DNA of 5,809 nucleotides, from assembly GCA_003456155.1 (NCBI GenBank), contig DMPC01000126.1, forward strand, positions 1-5,809. The letters run 5' to 3'. Under the pieces are notes generated by a model that saw only the letters and a program-made list of their open reading frames with translations, had not been told where the DNA came from and did not search any database. This DNA is from Actinomycetota bacterium. Its GTDB lineage: Bacteria; Actinomycetota; Actinomycetes; S36-B12. Shown in pieces: positions 1 to 5,001 of this stretch (position 1 is its first letter; each line of letters begins with the position of its first letter). The translations under genes were made by a program, and so were the position numbers.

Positions 1-374
1 GCTGCTGAGTCGGCAAGCGAGGTGAGCGTGTCGACGCGCCGCACCGGGTCAGGATCCTCGACCGTGGCGATCACGTAGCGCGCCCCGAGTGCCTCCGCGG
101 CCTCGAGCAGGGGAGTCGACTCGCTCACCGACTCCGGGCCCGTCATGCGGATCACCTCGAGGTCGAGAAGTCGGGATCCGCAACCGTCGATGTGCTGCCG
201 GAGCCGCTCCATCGCGCGGTCGTCACCCAGGATCGCGTGGTCGATACCCGTCGACGGGCTCGGAGTCAGACGCAGGCTGAACCAGTCGAAGCCCGCACCC
301 GCAGCGACATCGGCCAGGCGTTGCGGCGACACCGCGATCATCGACAGGTGGGCCAAGGAGTACTCGCGCACCAT
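1..374 (-). CDS. Sugar-phosphate isomerase/epimerase-like TIM-barrel protein, N-terminal part (runs off left edge)
   Basis: The reading frame opens at the ATG whose complement is at 372-374 and stays open to base 1, giving 124 complete residues and no stop, so the C-terminal half or more is outside the window. The protein begins MVREYSLAHLSMIAVSPQRL, then has an alpha helix followed by GAGFDWFSLRLTP (about residues 26-38), a typical first beta/alpha unit and second strand of the xylose-isomerase-like TIM barrel (AP endonuclease family 2 fold). A second strand-like segment, LLDLEV (69-74), carries Glu73, and LEAAEALGARYVI (90-102) forms the next helix and strand. Family members isomerise or epimerise sugars or keto-sugars with a divalent metal; the metal ligands mostly lie in the missing part. 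It starts one base after the stop of the LLM-oxidoreductase gene and is the fifth gene of the leftward operon. The Shine-Dalgarno is weak (GGGA about 8 bases upstream), so translation may be coupled to the gene before it. The fold is fairly secure, the substrate unknown. Confidence 0.8.
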   Translation of the reverse strand, partial: MVREYSLAHLSMIAVSPQRLADVAAGAGFDWFSLRLTPSPSTGIDHAILGDDRAMERLRQHIDGCGSRLLDLEVIRMTGPESVSESTPLLEAAEALGARYVIATVEDPDPVRRVDTLTSLADSA

Positions 375-375
375 G

Positions 376-1350
376 TCAGGTTCCCGCCAGTCTCTCGACG
401 ATCGGCAGGTAGGCGTCGAGGTGAGCATCACCGACGGTGATGTACGAGAAGCCGTACTCCTCACGTCGACGAATCAGCTCCTCGCAGATCTCATCGACGC
501 TGCCAACCGCTGCGTGCGGGAACCGCTTCAGCTCATCGAGTGTCAGACCGGTGCGCTTCGACACTGCATCAGCGGTGATCTCGGATCGGCCGTCGACCGA
601 GATGAAGTAGGTCGCGGTCTCCAATTCGATGGAGTCGAATCGGTCGCCGGCGCCCTCCTTGATCCACTCGATCTTCTTGGCCGTCTCGTCCTCCGTCGAC
701 GACGAGATACTCCCCGCACCGACGACACCGCTGCTGTTGTTGAAGTTCACGCTGACGATGTCCGCCAGCTCCCCGGCGATGCCGAGCACCTTCGGGGCGC
801 CGCCACCGATCATGAGCGGAGGATGCGGCTTCTGCACAGGTCGCGGCACGGCGACATACCCGGAGGAGGAGATGAACTGCCCGTGGTAGTCGACCTCGGC
901 GTCGCTGCCGTACGCCATGAGCATGAACTCGGCCGTCTCACGCATGAGCTGAATGCGGCGGCCTGCCGACTCGAACGGGATGCCCAGGCCCTCGTACTCA
1001 TTGACCAGCCAGCCGGCCCCGAGGCCGATCTCGAGCCTGCCCTCGGAGAGCACGTCGATCGTGGCCATCTCCTTGGTCAGGATGGTCGGCAGGTGATAGC
1101 TCGTGCAGGCCATGCGAGAGCCGATGCGAAGGGTCGTCGTGGCCATGGCGGCAGCCGTGAGCGCAGGGATCAGAGCCATGGCCTGCACGCGATGGCCGGT
1201 GCCCTCGATACGACTGCCTGGGCCGAGATAGTGATCAGCGACGTGGAGGGTCGAGAAGCCGGAGTCCTCGACCTTGCGTGCGAGATCGACCCACTCCTTC
1301 CTCGTCGGCGAGCTGAACGCCTGGATCGCGAACCGGAACGGCCTCGTCAT
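376..1350 (-). CDS. LLM-class (probably F420-dependent) oxidoreductase
   Basis: This 324-residue protein belongs to the bacterial luciferase-like monooxygenase superfamily, TIM-barrel enzymes using FMN or coenzyme F420. It opens with MTRPFRFAIQAF. Family hallmarks seen are ADHY at 38-41, the block DVLSEGRLEIGLGAGW at 99-114, PPLMIGG at 177-183, and a C-terminal SVDEICEEL helix (284-292) before a strand reading SYITV. The layout resembles the actinobacterial 'MSMEG_2516-type' F420-dependent family; that subfamily placement is from memory and is inference. It probably oxidises an alcohol or reduces or oxygenates an organic substrate in the cytosol. The frame is open further upstream to 1608, but that part is a shadow of the SDR gene. 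The chosen ATG (1348-1350) overlaps the SDR stop in an ATGA arrangement (1347-1350) and starts exactly where the family's sequence begins. No good Shine-Dalgarno precedes it, so coupled translation is likely. Confidence 0.9.
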   Translation of the reverse strand: MTRPFRFAIQAFSSPTRKEWVDLARKVEDSGFSTLHVADHYLGPGSRIEGTGHRVQAMALIPALTAAAMATTTLRIGSRMACTSYHLPTILTKEMATIDVLSEGRLEIGLGAGWLVNEYEGLGIPFESAGRRIQLMRETAEFMLMAYGSDAEVDYHGQFISSSGYVAVPRPVQKPHPPLMIGGGAPKVLGIAGELADIVSVNFNNSSGVVGAGSISSSTEDETAKKIEWIKEGAGDRFDSIELETATYFISVDGRSEITADAVSKRTGLTLDELKRFPHAAVGSVDEICEELIRRREEYGFSYITVGDAHLDAYLPIVERLAGT

Positions 1351-2108
1351 GACGGCATCGCCATCTTGCGGGCGGCCCGGAAGTACTGACCCTGCGAGGC
1401 GGTGAAGCCGCCGTCGACGAACAGCACCTGGCCGGTGATCCACTCGGCCTGGTTCGAGCACAGGAAGGAGATCGCGTCCGCAATATCGGTGGGTCGGCCC
1501 ATGCGACCGGCGAGCAGGGTTGTCGCAATGGCCTGCTGTGCCGACTCGGTGCCGTAGTGGCCTGCGGTGCCCTCCGTCAGCACCGTGCCCGGCGCGACCG
1601 CGTTGCACCGGATGCCCTTGTCGGCGAACTCGACCGCCATGGCCTGCGTCAGGAGATTGATCGCCGCCTTGGTGGTCGGGTAGAGCGACGTCGATGCCGC
1701 GTGCGCAACGGAGGTGATGGACGACAGATTGACGATCGCACCTCCCCCGCGCCTCTGCATCACGGGCACGAGGGCCTGGGCCATGAGGACGGGGCCGATG
1801 ATGTTGATGTCACAGAGGGCGCGCATGTCGGCCACGGATGACGTGAGGAGGTCTGTATAGACCTGAATGGCCGCATTGTTGACAAGCACACTCGCCTCTG
1901 GAGCCAGGGCAGCGACCTTCGCGACGCTATCGGGGTCGGACACATCCACGACAGCCGTTCGACACCCGACGTCGCGCGCGACGGACTCCAGCGCCTCGGC
2001 ATTGACGTCGAGTGCCAGCACCTCGTAGCCATCGGCCGCGAGACGCTCGCACACCGCCCGACCGATGCCCTGACCGGCACCCGTGACGACTGCTGTTCCC
2101 CTGCTCAT
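1347..2108 (-). CDS. Short-chain dehydrogenase/reductase (SDR), NAD-type
   Basis: A 253-residue classical SDR, a usual length for the family. It oxidises an alcohol or reduces a ketone using a nicotinamide cofactor. The glycine-rich TGAGQGIG is at 9-16. Asp34 ends the second Rossmann strand (VLALDVN), which favours NAD over NADP. VNNAA is at 76-80. The catalytic tetrad reads Asn102, Ser130, Tyr143 and Lys147 (YPTTK), with the normal 13-residue Ser-to-Tyr distance. PGTVLTEG (173-180) follows the last core strand and VDGG (231-234) is near the C-terminus, trailed by a slightly long, basic tail ending MAMPS. The start is decided by a strong purine-rich ribosome site (GGAGGAGG) just upstream and by the N-terminal strand beginning directly after it. 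The open frame extends to 2447 but that extension is a shadow of the ThuA-like gene. It overlaps the genes on both sides by 4 bases (ATGA). The substrate is not identifiable. Confidence 0.93.
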   Translation of the reverse strand: MSRGTAVVTGAGQGIGRAVCERLAADGYEVLALDVNAEALESVARDVGCRTAVVDVSDPDSVAKVAALAPEASVLVNNAAIQVYTDLLTSSVADMRALCDINIIGPVLMAQALVPVMQRRGGGAIVNLSSITSVAHAASTSLYPTTKAAINLLTQAMAVEFADKGIRCNAVAPGTVLTEGTAGHYGTESAQQAIATTLLAGRMGRPTDIADAISFLCSNQAEWITGQVLFVDGGFTASQGQYFRAARKMAMPS

Positions 2109-2932
2109 GCTTCCTCCTCCTGCGAACCGTCCCTCGAGACTGGGCATCGCTGCCAGTCCTCTGCATGCACTGCCCAGTCCACGCATCGTCGCAGCACCTC
2201 GCGATACTCCGGCGACTGCCATGCCACGCGATCGACGACGCCGAGATCGTCGATCCCCAGATCCTGAACATCGAAGCGACCCCGGCAGTGCCCCAGCGTG
2301 AAAGTGGTGACCGTTCCCGATCCCTCCGCCCGGGTGAAGAGCACGGGGTGGCGGGCAGGTGTCGGTACCTGGTCGGTCTCGAAGCCGGGACACGGGCCCG
2401 TGTAGGCGGCATCCATGAGCACCTCCAGATCGCCCGCCAATTCGCACACGTAGATCTCATCCGTCGTGGTGAAGGCATCGATACCCGAGACGAGTGCGTG
2501 CTCGGCCGCGACGGGCTCGATCAGGAAGGGTGCGATCTTCGGGTGGGCGAGGAACCGGCTGCCGAGAAGGGCGGTGAACTCCGGCATCGCGTCAGGCGTC
2601 GTGAAGATGCGCAGCCCACCGGGATGCGGGGCATCGATGGCGGAGTTCGTCGCGTGCAGAGCCAGGAAGCGGCCACCGTCGGCGACCATCTCCTGAAGGG
2701 CCTGCGCCTCGTCTCCCGTGGGCCGCACATCGCAGGTGTAGGCGATGATCGCATCGACGTCACGAAGTCGCGCCGTGTCGGAGAAGTCCTGATGGACACT
2801 GCAGCGCACAGAGTCGTGCCGCCCCACCAAGGCGAGCAACTCACGTCGGGCGAAGTCGAGGTCATGCCAGCGGCCCCCGACGACGAGGGCCACCTCCACG
2901 CGCGGAGAGGTGCAGCGCGCGGGGGTGGCCAT
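2105..2932 (-). CDS. ThuA-like domain protein
   Basis: A 275-residue protein that reads as a single ThuA-like domain, the family named after the rhizobial trehalose-utilisation protein, with a glutamine-amidotransferase-like flavodoxin-type fold. Features seen: an N-terminal strand ending VVGGRWHDLDFAR (17-29, His23), a variable alpha/beta segment with AIIAYTCDVRP (61-71), a GGRFLALHATNSAI block (86-99, His93) at the usual nucleophile-elbow position but with no Cys there, FTALLGSRFLAHP (119-131), and the closing HPVLFTRAEGSGTVTTFTLGH (195-215) with its paired strands. The biochemical role of the family is poorly settled; links to keto-sugar and disaccharide catabolism are known for ThuA itself. 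It is second in the leftward operon, 16 bases after the NADP-type SDR, and overlaps the next SDR by 4 bases. The ATG at 2932 has a poor ribosome site; GTG codons at residues 12 and 14 have no better one, so the ATG is kept with some doubt. Confidence 0.85.
   Translation of the reverse strand: MATPARCTSPRVEVALVVGGRWHDLDFARRELLALVGRHDSVRCSVHQDFSDTARLRDVDAIIAYTCDVRPTGDEAQALQEMVADGGRFLALHATNSAIDAPHPGGLRIFTTPDAMPEFTALLGSRFLAHPKIAPFLIEPVAAEHALVSGIDAFTTTDEIYVCELAGDLEVLMDAAYTGPCPGFETDQVPTPARHPVLFTRAEGSGTVTTFTLGHCRGRFDVQDLGIDDLGVVDRVAWQSPEYREVLRRCVDWAVHAEDWQRCPVSRDGSQEEEA
2113..2120 (-). promoter_or_regulatory. Strong Shine-Dalgarno for the NAD-type SDR, embedded in the ThuA-like gene
   Basis: On the minus strand the sequence reads GGAGGAGGAAGC then ATG, a near-perfect anti-16S match 4-7 bases from the start. 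It lies inside the last codons of the ThuA-like gene, where it encodes a Glu-Glu-Glu run (residues 272-274). It fixes the SDR start at 2108 and suggests this SDR gets its own strong ribosome loading as well as coupling through the ATGA overlap. Confidence 0.85.
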
Positions 2933-2948
2933 CGTCAGGTCGTGAATC

Positions 2949-3713
2949 TCAGTACTGCGTGCGGACCGTCATGCCGCCGTCGCACACCACATTGGTGCCG
3001 ACGCAGTAGCCGAATGCCGGGCTGGCGAGGCTGACGATGACCGCCGCCACCTCCTCGGGCTTGCCCATGCGGCCCAGCTTGATCGAGCCCAGCACCTTCT
3101 CATAGACCTCCGGACGGCCGGCCTTGATCTTGCCCCAGTCACCGTCCTCGAAATAGACCGGACCGGGCGAGACGGTGTTCACGCGGATGCCCTTGGGAGC
3201 CAGCGCCTGCGCTGCGGACGAGGCATGACGGATGATCGCGGCCTTGAACGCGCCGTAGGAGTTCGGCGACGACGGCCAGACGTTGTCGAAGCCGAAGGTC
3301 GAGGACAGCGCGATGATCGAGCCCCCGCCAGCGGCCTCGAGGATCGGCGTGCCCTCATCGATCAGGTGCACGAGCGGGAGCAGGTCGAGCTCGAGGCTCT
3401 GCTGCCATTGCTCCGGGCCCTTCAGCGAACCGCCGGTGACGTTGGAGACGAGGATGTCCAACCCGCCGAGATCGGCAGCGGCATCGCGGATGAAGCCCTT
3501 GAGCTCGTCCTCCTTGCTGACGTCGATCGCACGGGCGAACACCTTCACACCCGTGCCGCGCAGCTCGTTGGCCAGCTCCTCGACAGCCTCGGCGTTGCGC
3601 GCGCAGAAGGCGACATCGGCGCCCTCAGCGGCGAGCAGCTCGACGGTGGCGCGGCCGATACCGCGGGTGCCGCCAGTGACGAGGGCGCGCTTGCCCTTGA
3701 GACCCAGATCCAT
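2949..3713 (-). CDS. Short-chain dehydrogenase/reductase (SDR), NADP-type, with variant motifs
   Basis: A 254-residue SDR, first gene of the leftward operon. TGGTRGIG lies at 13-20. The second Rossmann strand ends FCARN, and Arg39 suggests NADP(H), as in many reductases of the FabG-like group. Tyr153 and Lys157 (SYGAFK) form the active-site pair, with Ser138 in ALSS. Three departures from the textbook pattern are visible. The usual NNAG is replaced by SNVTGG (90-95), the position of the tetrad Asn (expected in the helix before HLI) is Asp110 (LELDLL), and the Ser-to-Tyr distance is 15 rather than 13 because of a WPSSPNS insertion-like loop. PGPV (183-186) and CDGG (244-247) are normal. It probably remains an oxidoreductase, as SNV/TGG variants occur in active SDR subfamilies. 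The start ATG has a modest GGGA upstream. Expression would come from the divergent promoter region immediately before it. Confidence 0.92.
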   Translation of the reverse strand: MDLGLKGKRALVTGGTRGIGRATVELLAAEGADVAFCARNAEAVEELANELRGTGVKVFARAIDVSKEDELKGFIRDAAADLGGLDILVSNVTGGSLKGPEQWQQSLELDLLPLVHLIDEGTPILEAAGGGSIIALSSTFGFDNVWPSSPNSYGAFKAAIIRHASSAAQALAPKGIRVNTVSPGPVYFEDGDWGKIKAGRPEVYEKVLGSIKLGRMGKPEEVAAVIVSLASPAFGYCVGTNVVCDGGMTVRTQY

Positions 3714-3736
3714 GGTGTTCCCATCTGTCGTGAGGT

Positions 3737-3750
3737 CGGGCGAGCGCCCG
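3737..3750. repeat. Perfect 14-base palindrome in the divergent promoter region
   Basis: CGGGCG and CGCCCG arms (6 bases each) flank AG, giving a perfect inverted repeat. It is 24 bases upstream of the leftward SDR start, inside its likely leader, and centred about 51 bases upstream of the predicted rightward transcription start. It could be an operator or a small leader hairpin. In GC-rich DNA a 6-base arm may also arise by chance, hence moderate confidence. Confidence 0.4.
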
Positions 3751-3759
3751 CAGTCAGGG

Positions 3760-3788
3760 TTGGCATGTTACTAGATCCGGACTACGGT
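3760..3788 (+). promoter_or_regulatory. Predicted sigma-70-like promoter for the ferredoxin operon
   Basis: A -35 hexamer TTGGCA (3760-3765; one mismatch to TTGACA) is separated by exactly 17 bases from a -10 hexamer TACGGT (3783-3788), which fits the actinobacterial TAnnnT pattern. Transcription would begin near 3795, leaving a leader of about 28 bases that contains the GGAG ribosome site at 3813-3816. It sits in the only sizeable non-coding gap, directly upstream of the first rightward gene. Confidence 0.6.
3765..3770 (-). promoter_or_regulatory. Possible -10 element for the leftward operon
   Basis: Read on the minus strand, these bases are TAACAT, a good TAnnnT -10. No convincing -35 lies 16-18 bases further upstream (CACTTA at 17). 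It lies within and next to the rightward promoter, so the two polymerases would compete for the same DNA. Transcription would begin near 3757, leaving a leader of about 45 bases that contains the 14-base palindrome. Confidence 0.35.
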
Positions 3789-3790
3789 AA
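3768..3790. repeat. Interrupted dyad overlapping both promoters, possible operator
   Basis: TTAC at 3768-3771 and GTAA at 3787-3790 are exact inverted copies about a common centre, 15 bases apart, with a TCCGGA palindrome (3776-3781) in between, its centre half a base off. The element covers the rightward spacer and -10, and touches the leftward -10. Position suits a TetR-, GntR- or MarR-type repressor site, but the match is short and the inner bases are mostly unpaired. Confidence 0.25.
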
Positions 3791-3822
3791 GTGCCGATTC
3801 CCCCACACTGCCGGAGCTGCGC

Positions 3823-4134
3823 ATGAGCCTCGTCACCGTTCTCCCCCTCGGCCTCGAGCTCGAGGTCGACGACGGACAGTCCGTCATGGCCGCCGCCCAC
3901 GCGGCCGGCTACGTCTGGCCGACCGAGTGCGAGGCCAATGCCTCCTGCGGGCTGTGCGTGAGCATCATCCGCGAGGGCATGGAGAACTGCGGCGCCATGC
4001 CCGATGACGAGCGCGAGACCCTCCAGCGCACCATGGGCGCTGTCGACCCCTCGCGGCGCCTGGCCTGCCGCCTCACGGTGACCGGCCCGGTCACCCTCAC
4101 CAAGCGCGGCGTCCACGCCGCAGAGGAGGTCTAG
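3823..4134 (+). CDS. [2Fe-2S] ferredoxin, adrenodoxin/plant-type fold
   Basis: A 103-residue small acidic electron carrier. Cys36, Cys42, Cys45 and Cys82 give the pattern C-x5-C-x2-C-x36-C, the ligand set of adrenodoxin-like [2Fe-2S] ferredoxins (also used by P450 and Rieske-type oxygenase systems). Cys56 is an extra, non-ligand cysteine. The N-terminal strands (LVTVLPLGLELEV) and the QSVMAAAHAAGY helix leading into the cluster loop match the family, as does RRLACRLTV around the last ligand. It transfers single electrons in the cytosol, usually from a flavin reductase to an oxygenase; neither partner is in the window. It is the first rightward gene; the ATG at 3823 has a GGAG ribosome site at 3813-3816, 6 bases away. 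Its last codons carry the ribosome site of the next gene, whose ATG follows its stop with no gap. Confidence 0.93.
   Translation: MSLVTVLPLGLELEVDDGQSVMAAAHAAGYVWPTECEANASCGLCVSIIREGMENCGAMPDDERETLQRTMGAVDPSRRLACRLTVTGPVTLTKRGVHAAEEV
4124..4130 (+). promoter_or_regulatory. Strong Shine-Dalgarno for the tandem SnoaL gene
   Basis: AGGAGGT, a complete anti-16S match, lies 4 bases before the ATG at 4135 and inside the final Glu-Glu-Val codons of the ferredoxin gene. It fixes the start of the downstream gene at the base right after the ferredoxin stop. Confidence 0.85.
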
Positions 4135-5001
4135 ATGGATGCCACTGCAGCGCTGACCGCGCGCCTGGAGCGGCTTGAGACCGTCGAGGCGGCACGGGAC
4201 TGCCTCTACCGCTACGCCGACGGCGTCGACGCACGTGACTGGACACTGCTTCGATCCGCCTTCGCCACGGACGCCGTGCTCGTCATGCCGGGCAGCGAGA
4301 CTGCCGGCGCGGATGCCATCGTCGAGGGCCTGCGCTCCATGCTCCCCGCGGAGTTCATCACGCGGCATCTCATCGTCAATCCGCGCGTCGAGTACCTCGA
4401 GCCCGGTCGTGCCCGCGTGAGAGCCACGATCTACTACGCCCACGAGGGGACCGGATTCGAGGCGACCGGCTGGGGCGATTACATCGACGACGTCAGCGTC
4501 ACCGACGGAATCGGCGTCATCACCCGCAAGGAGTTCGTTCCCGCCCAGCACCTGCCCGGAAGCCACGCGCACACGGCGACCCGCCTGGCCGAGCTCGAGA
4601 CCGCCGAGCTGGCCCGCGAGGCCTCGTGGCGCTACGCCGTTGCCATCGACACCGGCGACTTCGAGCTGCTCGCCTCGGTCTTCACCGAGGACGCAGTGCT
4701 GGTCACGCGACGGGGCTCCCAGGAGGGAAGAGCCGCGATCGTCGACTACTACCGCACCGCACTCGCCGACCCCGTGGCGCGCAAGCACTTCCTCGTCAAC
4801 CAGAAGGTCACGCATACCGGAGCCAGCACCGCCCTGCTCGAGTCGTACTTCCTCTACACCTTCGCGGGCCAGGACACCTCCATCTTCGGATGGGGCCACT
4901 ACATCGATCGCATCCGCATCATGGATGGCGTCGGCTACATCGAGGACAAGCGCATCTCCATCGACGTGCACGCCGATGTCCGTCAGGGCTGGGCGACATG
5001 A
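4135..5001 (+). CDS. Tandem SnoaL/NTF2-like domain protein, putative dehydratase or isomerase
   Basis: A 288-residue protein made of two homologous SnoaL_4-type (NTF2 cone fold) domains, about 1-140 and 147-288; single-domain relatives are usually 130-160 residues. The halves align end to end: RLERLET (10-16) with RLAELET (150-156), RYA (26-28) with RYA (166-168), AVLV (47-50) with AVLV (187-190), RHLIVN (77-82) with KHFLVN (217-222), and GWGDYID (112-118) with GWGHYID (252-258). Each half keeps a Tyr-x4-Asp pair and a later His (Tyr27, Asp32, His78; Tyr167, Asp172, His218), spaced much like the catalytic Tyr/Asp/His of NTF2-fold dehydratases such as bile-acid 7-alpha-dehydratase BaiE. This suggests dehydration or isomerisation; the comparison is from memory. 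The fold also resembles the small subunit of ring-hydroxylating dioxygenases, worth noting beside a ferredoxin. It abuts the ferredoxin gene and overlaps the next SDR by 4 bases (ATGA). Confidence 0.88.
   Translation: MDATAALTARLERLETVEAARDCLYRYADGVDARDWTLLRSAFATDAVLVMPGSETAGADAIVEGLRSMLPAEFITRHLIVNPRVEYLEPGRARVRATIYYAHEGTGFEATGWGDYIDDVSVTDGIGVITRKEFVPAQHLPGSHAHTATRLAELETAELAREASWRYAVAIDTGDFELLASVFTEDAVLVTRRGSQEGRAAIVDYYRTALADPVARKHFLVNQKVTHTGASTALLESYFLYTFAGQDTSIFGWGHYIDRIRIMDGVGYIEDKRISIDVHADVRQGWAT

Noticed and set aside
145..1389. Plus-strand open frame (414 codons) opposite the LLM oxidoreductase
   Set aside because: The product is Arg/Asp/His-rich without domain features, and the opposite strand encodes convincing TIM-barrel and luciferase-like proteins across the same span.
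1351..1608. N-terminal extension of the LLM oxidoreductase up to 1608
   Set aside because: The extra residues are an Arg/His/Gly-rich out-of-frame reading of the SDR gene. The family N-terminus begins at the ATG at 1350, which also forms the ATGA overlap.
2165..3034. Plus-strand open frame (289 codons) opposite the ThuA-like gene
   Set aside because: It is an antisense shadow with no motifs or ribosome site; the ThuA-like reading has family motifs and fits the operon junctions.
3731..3822. Riboswitch or structured RNA in the divergent gap
   Set aside because: The region is too short for a known riboswitch on either side, and only a 14-base palindrome is visible.
3754..4971. Long minus-strand open frame (405 codons) opposite the ferredoxin and SnoaL genes
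   Set aside because: Its translation is a low-complexity Gly/Asp/Val/Ala/His-rich sequence with no recognisable fold, typical of the antisense of GC-rich genes. The opposite strand carries two clear protein families with good ribosome sites.
4626..4997. N-terminal extension of the last SDR into the SnoaL gene
   Set aside because: The extension is an Arg/His-rich shadow of the SnoaL coding sequence; the Rossmann N-terminus starts at the ATG at 4998.
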